The notes below the pieces were generated by a model that ran no database searches, was not told the origin of the DNA, and saw only the letters and a program-made list of their open reading frames with translations. From contig CANGUU010000003.1 of NCBI GenBank assembly GCA_947457195.1, positions 1-64,000 of the forward strand: 64,000 nucleotides of DNA, read 5' to 3'. Below, one piece after another: positions 9,680-18,068 of the stretch. The stretch's first letter is position 1. Every line of letters begins with the position of its first letter. A program made the position numbers and the translations under genes. This stretch comes from Gammaproteobacteria bacterium. GTDB lineage: Bacteria > Pseudomonadota > Gammaproteobacteria > Pseudomonadales > Pseudohongiellaceae.

Positions 9680-10453
9680 ATGACTGCACAGGACACACGG
9701 CGGGACCCCACGGCCGTGCTCAGCGCCAGCGCGTTCTGGCGCGCTGCCGTCGCCCGCTCTGATGGCTGGCGTGCGGCACGCCTGCTGCTGGCAGCGCTGC
9801 TGTGGCTGCCTTCGGCCACCACGTTGGCGCAGTTCGAGGTGAGCGGCTATGCACGCGTACTCGATGGCGACACGCTCGACCTGCAGGGTGTACGGATCCG
9901 GCTGTTCGGCATCGACGCACCGGAGAGCGCGCAGTCCTGCACACGGCCGTCGGGGCAGGCCTGGGCCTGCGGCAGGGCGGCCCGCGAGGCATTGGAACGC
10001 AAACTCGGCAAGCGCCAACTCACCTGTGAGCGACGCGACGTCGACAACTATGGACGTCTGGTCGCGGTCTGCCGCCAGGGCCGCGAGGACATCAACGGCT
10101 GGCTGGCCGCCGAAGGTTGGGTGGTCGCTTATCGCCAGTACTCCGAGGACTACGTGGACGAGGAGGCCGCCGCCCGCCGTGCGCGTCTGAACCTGTGGGA
10201 TGGTAGCTTCGAGCAGCCGGCGGACTATCGCCGGCGCGGGAGGCAGGAGGCGGAAAGACCCGCAGCCACCCAGTCGGCACCCGGGAGCAACTGCCGCATC
10301 AAGGGCAACATCAGCCGGGACGGTGAGCGCATCTACCACCTGCCCGGTGCCGAGTTCTACGCGCAGACCAGGATCGATCCGGCGGCGGGCGAACGGCTGT
10401 TCTGTACCGAACAGGAGGCCCGCGCAGCGGGTTGGCGCCGCGCGCGGCGCTGA
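9680..10453 (+). CDS. Secreted thermonuclease-family protein (SNase fold)
   Basis: 257 residues. A hydrophobic stretch at about residues 33-52 forms a signal peptide ending near TTLAQF, after a rather long N-terminal region, so the true start may be further in. The SNase domain follows: VLDGDTLDLQGVRIRLFGIDAPE carries the equivalents of the Arg and Glu catalytic residues, and DNYGRLVAVC that of the second Arg. The C-terminal segment INSISRDGERIYHLPG-like to GERLFCTEQEARAAGW is the short Cys-containing tail often attached to proteobacterial SNase proteins. Predicted Ca-dependent periplasmic or secreted nuclease. It stands alone on the forward strand. Confidence 0.85.
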   Translation: MTAQDTRRDPTAVLSASAFWRAAVARSDGWRAARLLLAALLWLPSATTLAQFEVSGYARVLDGDTLDLQGVRIRLFGIDAPESAQSCTRPSGQAWACGRAAREALERKLGKRQLTCERRDVDNYGRLVAVCRQGREDINGWLAAEGWVVAYRQYSEDYVDEEAAARRARLNLWDGSFEQPADYRRRGRQEAERPAATQSAPGSNCRIKGNISRDGERIYHLPGAEFYAQTRIDPAAGERLFCTEQEARAAGWRRARR

Positions 10454-10612
10454 GGGGTTGACCCGCAGCCTCTGCTGCCGCGAACCGACCGGCAGACCCT
10501 GGGTTTACCGCAGACCCCGGCGCCTGCCGGAATCAGCAAGGCCGCACTAACCCGCCGGGCGGGATTTGCGGTAGCGTCACCGCCAAACAACACGACTCCG
10601 GGAGGGAGCGCC

Positions 10613-11275
10613 ATGAAAAGCACGTGGGTATCGATGGTGATCGGGGCCTTGCTTGCCAGTGGGGCATCAGCGCAGCCAGCTGCCGAGCGGGTGCTGCCGC
10701 CCGATGTGCATCCAGTGTCGCTGACGCGGCTGCCGCCGCTCACGCGTGATGACCTCGACGAGGCTGGCAAGGCAATCTATGACGGTATCGTCAAGGACGG
10801 CCCGGCACCGCGCACCGGTCCGGTGGCGCTATCACTCTACAGCCCTCCCATCGCCAAGGTATTCGACGAACTCAATACCTACCTGCGCAGCAACGGCGTA
10901 CTCAGTCGTCGCCACACCGAAGTGGCGATCCTGGTGGCAACGTGGGAAATCGCCCAGCAGTACGAATACACCGCCCACGAACAGGCGGCCCTCGACTTCG
11001 GCGCCCCGCAGGCGGTGATCGATACCATCAAGTTCGACCGCGAGCCGGTGGGGCTGAGCGAAGAGGAAACGCTGATCATCCGCCTGGGCCGCGCCATCAT
11101 GCGTGACCATCGCGTGGAGCCGGCGCTGTACGCAGAGGCCGAGCGGCTGTTCGGCCGCCGCGGCATTGTGGAAATGGTGACGGTGATGGGCGACTACGTG
11201 ATGGTCGGCATGATCATGACGACCATCGACCAGCAGCTGCCGGAAGACCGGCCGGCGCGACTGCCGCCACGCTGA
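10613..11275 (+). CDS. Exported carboxymuconolactone decarboxylase-like (AhpD-fold) protein
   Basis: 220 residues with a signal peptide (cleavage near ASAQP). The helical body has TGPVALSLYSPPIAKVFDELNTYLR and SRRHTEVAILVATWEIAQQYEYTAHEQAALDFG, the alpha-helical pattern of the CMD/AhpD superfamily. The peroxidase CxxC motif of AhpD is absent, so antioxidant activity is not supported; a CMD-like or structural role is more likely. Preceded by GGGAGG before the ATG at 10613. The stop lies one base from the stop of the convergent hydrolase at 11277. Export of a CMD-fold protein is less common than cytosolic forms. Confidence 0.75.
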   Translation: MKSTWVSMVIGALLASGASAQPAAERVLPPDVHPVSLTRLPPLTRDDLDEAGKAIYDGIVKDGPAPRTGPVALSLYSPPIAKVFDELNTYLRSNGVLSRRHTEVAILVATWEIAQQYEYTAHEQAALDFGAPQAVIDTIKFDREPVGLSEEETLIIRLGRAIMRDHRVEPALYAEAERLFGRRGIVEMVTVMGDYVMVGMIMTTIDQQLPEDRPARLPPR

Positions 11276-11276
11276 A

Positions 11277-12254
11277 CTACAACACCAGCTGGTCGCGCCC
11301 CACCACGATCTCACCGGTGAAGTGCTGGCGCGCCTCGTTGATGTAGGCTGAGTCGTCGAGCTCGCCCAGCCCGCCTGGAATCAAGTGGTTAAGCACGAGC
11401 GTACGCACCCCGGCAGCCGCCGCCATGCGGCCGGCCTCGGCGGTACTGGTGTGGGTGCCCACGATGTGAGCCCAGATGCCCTCGGGATTGTCGGCGTAGT
11501 TGCCGCTGGCCACCATCTGCTCGAAGCGGGCGCGGAAGACCCCCACATCCATCGCCTCGCACACCAGCATGTCGGCCCCGCGCGCCAGCGTCACCAGGTT
11601 GTCGGAGTAGGCGGTGTCGCCGGAAAACACCACGCTGCGGTCGGCCGTATCGAAGCGGAACGACAGCGCACGGTGCGGCGTTTTCGCCCTGGCCTCCTCC
11701 GGGTAGTGAGTGTTTTCGACGGCGCTCACCTTGACGTCAGCGGTCTCCAGCACGGTGACCGGGCGGGGCAGTGCCTCGACCGCCACGCCGCGGAACAGGT
11801 CGCCGGGCTGCACGCTGCGCGCCTCGTCCACCAGACGGATGTCGGTGTTGGCCTGGTTGTAGAGGTTGGCGGCCTGCACCAGCGCGTCGGTGCCGTAGGG
11901 GCCGTAGACCGTGGTGGGGGTCACGCGGCCCTGGGTCCACTGGTGGCCAAGCAGTGCCGGCAGGTCAGCATTGTGGTCGTCATGCAGATGGGTGAGGAAT
12001 ACGTGGCCTACGCCGAGATAGGACACCCCGCTTTCCACCAGTGCCCGCAGCGTCCCGTAGCCGCAGTCGATCAGGAGGGGTACGTCGCCAGCCAGCAGCA
12101 GGCTGGCGGTTTCCCCGCGACGCAGATTGAAATTGGGTCCGCCCTGAGTGCCCAGCAGGATGAGACGGCTGGCAGCGGCGGCGCGCAGGCATGGCACGCG
12201 GGCCAGTGGCAGGGCCAGGGCAGCGCTGAGCAGGGAACGTCGGGTGGGCAGCAT
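11277..12254 (-). CDS. Exported metallo-beta-lactamase-fold hydrolase
   Basis: 325 residues. The N-terminus TRRSLLSAALALPLA has a twin-arginine-like pattern followed by a hydrophobic segment, so periplasmic export is likely. The zinc motif THLHDDHNADLP is the HxHxDH signature, with further ligands expected in the NTHYPEE, FSGDTAYSD and VLNHLIPG regions. The layout (GTQGGPNFNLRRGETASLLL at the start, late His in NHL) is that of the RNase Z/arylsulfatase-like branch. Substrate unknown. Start ATG 12254 has GGAGA upstream. Convergent with the AhpD-fold gene, whose stop is one base away. Confidence 0.82.
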   Translation of the reverse strand: MLPTRRSLLSAALALPLARVPCLRAAAASRLILLGTQGGPNFNLRRGETASLLLAGDVPLLIDCGYGTLRALVESGVSYLGVGHVFLTHLHDDHNADLPALLGHQWTQGRVTPTTVYGPYGTDALVQAANLYNQANTDIRLVDEARSVQPGDLFRGVAVEALPRPVTVLETADVKVSAVENTHYPEEARAKTPHRALSFRFDTADRSVVFSGDTAYSDNLVTLARGADMLVCEAMDVGVFRARFEQMVASGNYADNPEGIWAHIVGTHTSTAEAGRMAAAAGVRTLVLNHLIPGGLGELDDSAYINEARQHFTGEIVVGRDQLVL

Positions 12255-12269
12255 GCGGCGGTCTCCGGG

Positions 12270-12290
12270 GGCACCGGGGAACCCGGTGCC
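12270..12290 (-). terminator. Perfect GC hairpin downstream of the DUF6152 gene
   Basis: Arms 12270-12278 and 12282-12290 pair perfectly over 9 bp (GGCACCGGG) with a three-base loop. It lies 45 bases beyond the stop of the gene at 12335 and 16 bases before the start of the hydrolase, reading on the reverse strand. No U-tract follows. A terminator or an RNA-stability element is likely. Confidence 0.4.
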
Positions 12291-12334
12291 TTCACGAGCC
12301 GCAGTCTGCCACGCCCGACAGAGCGGGCACAGCC

Positions 12335-13462
12335 TCAGGGTGCGAGGTGCTTGTCGAGCAGGCCCGCTTCGCGCAGGTCGGTGTAGTAGCTGGCCGGGTC
12401 GCAGGAATCCTGCTCGGTGATGTCGACGTTGTCGCCGCGCGCCCAGCCGCGCGTGCGCGTCAGCGGCTGCGTGTAAAGCGGATCGTAGATGGTCATGCTG
12501 CGATCAGCCGACAGATGGTCGGCGCTGAACACGATGCGCTCGACGGTGCGTGTTCCTTCGCCCGCCATGGGCAGCCCCGATCCATCGAGCCAGCCCGGCA
12601 GCAGATGGGTGGTTTCGATCACCAGCGTGTTGGCGTCCTCCCAGTGACCCACCGAAAAACCGTTGGAGGTCGGCACGGTGTTTTCGCCGGGCTTGCGGCC
12701 ATCCATCCAGACCCGCCGCGGCGAGTTGTGCTCCACGTATGTGAACAGGTAGTGGCTGCCGGCATCGTGGATGTCGAGGTTGTACGGGTTGCCGAAGATA
12801 CGGGGCAGTCCGAGCGAGATGCAGCGCAGTGCTGGGTCATCGTACTTGGTATTGGCCTCGCGCAGACGCTTGCCCTCCTCGGTGAAGGGCGTGGGTTTTG
12901 GTTCGAGGTCGTCGACGGTGACGCGGAACTTGTAGCCCTGCCGCCAGGCCCCGGAAATGTCGAAGGGAGCTGCTCCGTTCTGCTTGCCGTAGCCGTAATT
13001 CTTGTTGGGGTCGGCGGTGACGACGTTGCGATCGTTGTTGGCCGGCCGCGCGGCGGTGGAGGAGTTGTTGCCCTCGGTCCCGCCGAAACGCTTGCCACTC
13101 GCCAGCAGGATGCTGCGCACGAAGACCTTCTTGGCGCCGTCGCGACCCAACTGACCTTCGACGGTCACCGTGTCGCCGACTTTCACGCTGTCGGCTACCC
13201 AGCCCTGCGGGCGCAGCGATGTCACGCTGCCAGCCTGGACCTCCCAATTTTCGACGGAGCCGTCCGGCTTTTTCACATCGATGCGATACCGCACATGGGG
13301 GTTGCTGAAGCGCACCTCGGTGACGGTGCCGGTGAAGCTGCCACTGGTCGCTGCATCGAACTCGGCCGAGAAGGAGTGATGCGCCAGCACCGGCGGTGCA
13401 GCCGGCGCCAGGGCGAGGGCCAGCACGACGGCACCGGCCAGGGTATGGATCGTTTTGTTCAT
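12335..13462 (-). CDS. DUF6152 family secreted protein, long two-domain form
   Basis: 375 residues from the ATG at 13462 (AGGGGA upstream). Signal peptide ends in VLAHHS. The N-terminal domain (about 25-130) has GTVTEVRFSNPHVRYRIDV and KVGDTVTVEGQLGRDGAKKV; the C-terminal domain (about 165-375) begins DISGAWRQG and includes GFSVGHWEDANTLVIET and RTVERIVFSADHLSADRSMTIYDP. Predicted periplasmic, function unknown. It overlaps the upstream isomerase gene by four bases (ATGA), indicating translational coupling, so its product may act with a sugar- or polyol-related enzyme. A Lys/Pro-rich linker joins the two domains. Confidence 0.78.
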   Translation of the reverse strand: MNKTIHTLAGAVVLALALAPAAPPVLAHHSFSAEFDAATSGSFTGTVTEVRFSNPHVRYRIDVKKPDGSVENWEVQAGSVTSLRPQGWVADSVKVGDTVTVEGQLGRDGAKKVFVRSILLASGKRFGGTEGNNSSTAARPANNDRNVVTADPNKNYGYGKQNGAAPFDISGAWRQGYKFRVTVDDLEPKPTPFTEEGKRLREANTKYDDPALRCISLGLPRIFGNPYNLDIHDAGSHYLFTYVEHNSPRRVWMDGRKPGENTVPTSNGFSVGHWEDANTLVIETTHLLPGWLDGSGLPMAGEGTRTVERIVFSADHLSADRSMTIYDPLYTQPLTRTRGWARGDNVDITEQDSCDPASYYTDLREAGLLDKHLAP

Positions 13463-14403
13463 CGGGTTCCCCTGCTGGCCGCCAGCGCGGCCTGTTGTAT
13501 GTATGGCGTTATTGTCTGCAAAGCCCGGGCCGCAATAAAGCCCGGATCCGTGCGCCTCACCTGCATGTCGAACAATTCCAGCGACAGGGCCCTGTCGTAG
13601 CCCAGCGCCACCAGCTTGTCGAGAATCTTCTGCAAAGGTGCCCTGCCCTCGCCGGGAAACGCGCGGTCCTTTTGTTCGGCCACTTCCAGCGGCGGTTGCC
13701 ACGGTGTATCAGCAAAGTGGACGTGATGGATTTCGCCCGGTTCGATCAGGTCGAGATCCTCGAACTTGGAGGGCCCGGCCCAGAAATGATAGACGTCGAG
13801 CATGAAGCGGACATTGGGGTGTCCGACGCCCCGCACCACATCCAGCGCCGTGCGCACGTTATTGATCACCCGGGAATTGCGGGTGAACTCGACCATCAGC
13901 GCCACCTTGTGTGGTTTGGCAATCTCCCCTGCCTCGTAGAGATTGGCACGGACTTGCGCGTAGTCGGCCAGCGTGTGCGGGGCGCTGGAGGCAGACGGAA
14001 TCACCAGCCGGCCGGCGCCGAGGGACTCGGCCAGCTCCACTTTCCACTTGAGGTCTTCCAGCGCTTGGCCGCGATCCTCGCCGTTCGCCTCGAGGTAGAG
14101 CTGGTTGGTGGACGAAAACGCCTGCAGACCGAGGTCATCCATCAGTTTGCGGGCACTGCCCCGGCCGTTGGCCTGCTCGTACTGACGAGCCTTCACGAGG
14201 TCGGGCTCGGCGGCGCGGATGCCCGCGTTGGCCCACCCTTCGAGACAGGTGCGGAAATCAAATTCACTCGACGTGATGCCATGCATGCAGACGACGAGAC
14301 CGGAGGCGCTGCCCTGCTCGGCCGACTCTGACTTTTTGCCGCCGACCAAGGCGGTCACTCCTGCGGAAATTGCCATGAAATCCCGTCGATTCAGCCCGCT
14401 CAT
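13459..14403 (-). CDS. Sugar phosphate isomerase/epimerase-like TIM-barrel protein, Tat-type N-terminus
   Basis: 314 residues from the ATG at 14403, which follows GGGGGAA. The N-terminus NRRDFMAISAGVTALVGG is a twin-arginine pattern, so the folded enzyme may be exported. The AP-endonuclease-2-like barrel shows the expected metal-binding acidic and His residues in ALMVEFTRN, FMLDVYHFW, IHHVHFADTP and LSLELFDM. This superfamily includes xylose-isomerase-like, hydroxypyruvate-isomerase-like and ketose 3-epimerase enzymes; the exact reaction cannot be assigned. Four-base overlap with the downstream DUF6152 gene. Confidence 0.8.
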   Translation of the reverse strand: MSGLNRRDFMAISAGVTALVGGKKSESAEQGSASGLVVCMHGITSSEFDFRTCLEGWANAGIRAAEPDLVKARQYEQANGRGSARKLMDDLGLQAFSSTNQLYLEANGEDRGQALEDLKWKVELAESLGAGRLVIPSASSAPHTLADYAQVRANLYEAGEIAKPHKVALMVEFTRNSRVINNVRTALDVVRGVGHPNVRFMLDVYHFWAGPSKFEDLDLIEPGEIHHVHFADTPWQPPLEVAEQKDRAFPGEGRAPLQKILDKLVALGYDRALSLELFDMQVRRTDPGFIAARALQTITPYIQQAALAASRGTR

Positions 14404-14537
14404 GCCATTCCCCCGGAGCCCGGGCACGCAGCATGGACCCCGGTTTTTTGCAGTCATCGTGCATGGCGCTGCTCGACACTGTCAACGCAGCAACCGTGCA
14501 AAGATTGGGTCTCGCGCCGTGGGCGCAGCTACGGTTC

Positions 14538-15707
14538 TCAGGGCAGTGGTGTAGCGGACAGCGGTCGGGACACTGCGCTGCCACAGCGGTCGTTGTAGGC
14601 CGACACGGCGACCAGCAGCGCCCCGACGGCCGCGCGGGGTGCCGTAAGGCTGGTCCGGTTGCCGAGATCCAGCGTCTCGATCGGCTCATGGCCATGACGA
14701 GTCGTGTAGTGGAGGCGATATCCACTGGCGCCGGGCACGGCGGGCCATTCCAGCGAAAGGCGGGATCCGGACTCCAGCCAGCGCAGCGTCGGCACGGGTG
14801 TGGCAGGGCACAGCGACGCGAAGGCCTCGCGCATTTCGGTCTCGGCGATGAAGGCACGAATCGCCTCGATGCTGCTGAATTCATTCGCCAGCGACGGCCC
14901 GCAGAGCGGCAGGCCCGCCGCGACACCGACACGGGCAACGACACCGGCGATCTCGACCCCGCCGTCAGCGCGCGGCAGCAGCACCGGCAGCCCGAGATCC
15001 TCGTTGCAGGGGTAGCTGCCGGAAGCCCGGAAGTCCAGATACAGCGTCTTGCCGGAACGATCGGGCGTCACGCTGCGGTCGAGCGCTGTCGCCGGCGCCC
15101 CCGGCGTTGCCGGATCGAGGACGGTCGCCCGCGTCTGGAACAGGCCGACTGCACTGCGGGGCCTGCCAAGCAGATAACACCACGACCGCTGGCCGACGAA
15201 GGCCCGACCCTCCACCCGGCACAGCGCCGCGGGACCGCTGCCGCCCGGATTGTAGAAGGCGTCGCGGAAGCCGGTGGTGGCCTGCCGGCCATAGAGCACC
15301 ACGGCCTTGCCGAGCAACTCGGGACTGGTCAGGGAGGTCAGTGGCAGCGGTGCCGCACTGCTTGGCAGCGCGATCCTGAACAAACCGACACCGTAATCGC
15401 TGGCATGGACGAAGGACTGCACTTCCGCCACGTCGCCATTGGGGCCGAGCCTGGCGAAATACTCGGGCCGCTTGCCCGGCGCCACGTCGTCGAGCAGGTG
15501 GAACGGGTCATTGAGACAGGTGCCGGTGCTCAGCACCCACTGCGGCGCAATCAGGGCACCCCGGCAGAACACCCGCTGCGAGGCCCCGGCCACCACGATG
15601 TCTACCAGCCAGGGCGGTACCGGCAACGACGTCGGCTCCGGATCGACGAGGGCCCGCACCGGGGTGGCGAGCGCAGCAAGCCAGAGCAGGCAGGGTCCCC
15701 ACCTCAT
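14538..15707 (-). CDS. Trypsin-fold pseudoprotease with C-terminal Ig/FN3-like domain
   Basis: 389 residues with a signal peptide (about 1-19). The trypsin fold is recognisable from RGALIAPQWVLSTGTC, YGVGLFRI and YPCNEDLGLPVLL, which align with the TAAHC, DIALLRL and GDSGGP blocks of the neighbour at 15704-16963. All three catalytic positions are changed: His to Thr63, Asp to Gly106 and Ser to Leu238. The surrounding cysteines are largely kept, so the fold is probably stable and the protein non-catalytic. The last roughly 90 residues form an FN3-like beta domain (LSLEWPAVPGASGYRLHY) also present in the neighbour. Its ATG overlaps that gene's stop by four bases. A regulatory or decoy role towards the active protease is possible. 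Confidence 0.82.
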   Translation of the reverse strand: MRWGPCLLWLAALATPVRALVDPEPTSLPVPPWLVDIVVAGASQRVFCRGALIAPQWVLSTGTCLNDPFHLLDDVAPGKRPEYFARLGPNGDVAEVQSFVHASDYGVGLFRIALPSSAAPLPLTSLTSPELLGKAVVLYGRQATTGFRDAFYNPGGSGPAALCRVEGRAFVGQRSWCYLLGRPRSAVGLFQTRATVLDPATPGAPATALDRSVTPDRSGKTLYLDFRASGSYPCNEDLGLPVLLPRADGGVEIAGVVARVGVAAGLPLCGPSLANEFSSIEAIRAFIAETEMREAFASLCPATPVPTLRWLESGSRLSLEWPAVPGASGYRLHYTTRHGHEPIETLDLGNRTSLTAPRAAVGALLVAVSAYNDRCGSAVSRPLSATPLP

Positions 15708-16963
15708 GGCACCAGCACCTCGAGCGGTGGCGACAAAGGGCCGTCACAGGCCGTGCCGCGCGCCTGCAAGGCCACGGCGTAGCGGCTGCCACTTGGCAGC
15801 GTGTACTCGACACGATCGGCCGTGGCCGGGAGTTCCAGTTGCCGGATGGCAGCGGCGGTCACGCCCTGTGGCAAAACCCACAACAGGTAGCCGGAGGCCC
15901 GCGCGGCGGGTACCCAGTGGAGCTGCAGGGTCACTGGCGCGCCAGCAGCACCCGGCAGCGTGCGCAGGCTCGGCAGCACGGCGGGCGGACAGAGGGCGGC
16001 AAAGTGCAGCGCCGCGCGGCTGGCGAGGGTCTCGCGCACAAAGTGCAGGTAGTGGCGCACATCGGTGAAGAAGGCCAGCGTGTTGGCACCGCGGCAGTTG
16101 TTGCTGTAGAGGAAGGAACCGAGGCCGGCGAGGCGCCACTGGCCACGCCGCTGCACGAGCAGCGGACCGCCGCTGTCGCCGAAGCAGGCGCCGGAGCGAT
16201 CCAGCCGGTCGGTCGCACACAGGGTGCCGGGGTACAGGGTACTGACGTCGGTGCCGCTCGGCGGCAGACGGAATCCCCCCTGCCGCAGGAAGGCCAGGAA
16301 GCGGCCCTGGCACTGTGCAGCGTCGAGAATGCTGAGCGAGGTCTGCTGCAGCGGCGACACCGGGTCCAGCTTGCGCAGCGCCTGGGTATCGCAGGCGAGT
16401 TCGGCGGTGGTGATGGGCGTCTGCCCGGCGATCTCCACACTGCAACTGCCCTTGCGCTGTCCGCTGCGACTGCCCCAGCCCAGCAGGCGGGCCTCTTCGC
16501 CGTACACACTGTCGTTGGCTTCCAGCAGGGTGAGCGGCGTGGCCGCGCTCGGTTCGGCGAGCCGAAGCAGCGCGATGTCGGCGAGCATGCCCTCGCCGCG
16601 CCGCGGCTCCACCACGATCTCGGTCACGCCCCGCAGCTCGCCACCGACGGCGTCGAGCGCATCGCGCCCGATGACTACCTCCAGCTGGCCGGCCGCCTGC
16701 CAAGCCACGCAGTGCGCCGCGGTGAGCACCCAGGTGGCCGCAATCAGCACACCGCCGCAGTACTGGCGTTCGCTGGCAGGACCGGGGGCGGTAGCGGACT
16801 TGCGCAGCAGTGCCGCCATCCAGGGCTGGGCGCCAGGCTCGGCATCCCGACCACCGACGATGGCCGCTAGCTGTGCGGTCGGCACCGCAGGCGGCGGATC
16901 GTAGGCCCTCACCGGCATGGTCAGAAAAACAAGCAGGCCCAGCAACACCGCCATTTTCTGCAT
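15704..16963 (-). CDS. Secreted trypsin-fold (S1) serine protease with FN3-like tail
   Basis: 419 residues from the ATG at 16963 (GGAG upstream); longer in-frame openings lack a signal peptide at their start. Signal peptide 1-20, activation-site-like AAIVGGRDAEPG at 33-44, and the complete triad: His84 in TAAHC, Asp129 in ADIALLRL, Ser264 in GDSGGPLL. The position equivalent to chymotrypsin 189 is Gly258 rather than Asp, so trypsin-like Lys/Arg preference is not supported; an elastase-like pocket is more likely. A C-terminal beta domain of about 90 residues follows (LQLHWVPAARASGYLLWV). Followed with a four-base overlap by the inactive paralogue, a likely tandem duplication in one transcript. 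Confidence 0.88.
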   Translation of the reverse strand: MQKMAVLLGLLVFLTMPVRAYDPPPAVPTAQLAAIVGGRDAEPGAQPWMAALLRKSATAPGPASERQYCGGVLIAATWVLTAAHCVAWQAAGQLEVVIGRDALDAVGGELRGVTEIVVEPRRGEGMLADIALLRLAEPSAATPLTLLEANDSVYGEEARLLGWGSRSGQRKGSCSVEIAGQTPITTAELACDTQALRKLDPVSPLQQTSLSILDAAQCQGRFLAFLRQGGFRLPPSGTDVSTLYPGTLCATDRLDRSGACFGDSGGPLLVQRRGQWRLAGLGSFLYSNNCRGANTLAFFTDVRHYLHFVRETLASRAALHFAALCPPAVLPSLRTLPGAAGAPVTLQLHWVPAARASGYLLWVLPQGVTAAAIRQLELPATADRVEYTLPSGSRYAVALQARGTACDGPLSPPLEVLVP

Positions 16964-16988
16964 GGAGCGCTCCGTACCGAGTGGCCTG

Positions 16989-18014
16989 CTAGCGAATGAC
17001 GCTGCCCTCGGCGGCGCGCAGCAGGCGATCGTTGATCGCTCGGCCCAGGCCCTCCGGTGGCAGACAGTGGGTGAGGATATGCGTGCAGCCGCGCCGATCG
17101 AGTTCCCGCATGCCCTTGAACAGTCTGGCGGCCACCGTGGTGGCGTCGGTACCCAGATCGACGCGTTCGGCATCGACCCCGGCCAGACGCTGCAGGGCGG
17201 CGCTCGGCAGCAGCAGGCCCAGTCTGCCACCACGCAGCGCCGCCGCCACCGCCGGCAGTCCGGCCGGATCGGCCAGCAGCAGCAGACGGGCGCGCGGACT
17301 GTAGTGTTTCAGCAACATGCCGGGGGCTGGCTGCGGTTGATCCTCGGTCAGCACGGCCTCGGCCGGCAAGAGCACTTCGCCCACCACGGCCTCGAGTGTT
17401 TCCAGTGCCACCCCGCCCGGCCGCAACAGGGTCGGCGGACCACTGAGGCTGAGGATGGTGCTTTCCACGCCGATGGCCGTTGGCCCGGCATCGAGCACGG
17501 CGTCGATACGGCCGTCGAGGTCCTCGAGCACCAGCGCGGCCGTGGTGGGGGAAGGCCTGGAAAACAGGTTGGCACTGGGTGCCGCCAACGGCGCCCCGGT
17601 CGCGTCGATGAGGGCCAGCGCCACCGGATGGGCTGGCACCCGCAGCGCCACATGGAGACCACCGGCCGTCACGATGCCCGGCACCACGGCGCGCCGGGGC
17701 AGGACCAGCGTCAGCGGTCCGGGCATGAAGGCAGCCGCCAGTTGCTCGACCAGCGGCGCCATGTTGCCGAGGTCGGCATAACGCGCAAAGTCCATCCACG
17801 TGCCGACGTGCAGGATCAGGGGGTCGCTGTGCGGGCGCTGCTTGGCGCGGAAGATACCCTCGACGGCCGTTGGCAGCAGCCCGTGGGCGCCTAGGCCATA
17901 GACCGTTTCGGTCGGAAAAGCGACCAGACCACCGCGCACGAGAATGTCGGCCGCGGTGGCGATGGACACCCCGGCCGGAGCGGCGGGATCGACGGGAAGC
18001 AGCAGCGTCTGCAT
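16989..18014 (-). CDS. sua5: L-threonylcarbamoyladenylate synthase, two-domain Sua5 type
   Basis: 341 residues. The N-terminal YrdC/TsaC domain (about 1-205) has GGLVAFPTETVYGLGA, the KQRPHSDPL lysine/arginine segment and APSANLFSRPSPT; the C-terminal Sua5 domain (about 225-340) includes APGMLLKHYSPRARLLLL. The enzyme makes threonylcarbamoyl-AMP from threonine, bicarbonate and ATP, the first step of t6A37 tRNA modification, in the cytosol. It is upstream of the protease pair on the same strand with a 25-base gap, which looks fortuitous. Start ATG at 18014 has only a weak ribosome site. Confidence 0.93.
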   Translation of the reverse strand: MQTLLLPVDPAAPAGVSIATAADILVRGGLVAFPTETVYGLGAHGLLPTAVEGIFRAKQRPHSDPLILHVGTWMDFARYADLGNMAPLVEQLAAAFMPGPLTLVLPRRAVVPGIVTAGGLHVALRVPAHPVALALIDATGAPLAAPSANLFSRPSPTTAALVLEDLDGRIDAVLDAGPTAIGVESTILSLSGPPTLLRPGGVALETLEAVVGEVLLPAEAVLTEDQPQPAPGMLLKHYSPRARLLLLADPAGLPAVAAALRGGRLGLLLPSAALQRLAGVDAERVDLGTDATTVAARLFKGMRELDRRGCTHILTHCLPPEGLGRAINDRLLRAAEGSVIR

Positions 18015-18068
18015 GGTCAGGCCCGCACCGGCAAGCTCGCCGGGGACGGCGACCCGGAGCGCAGCGCC

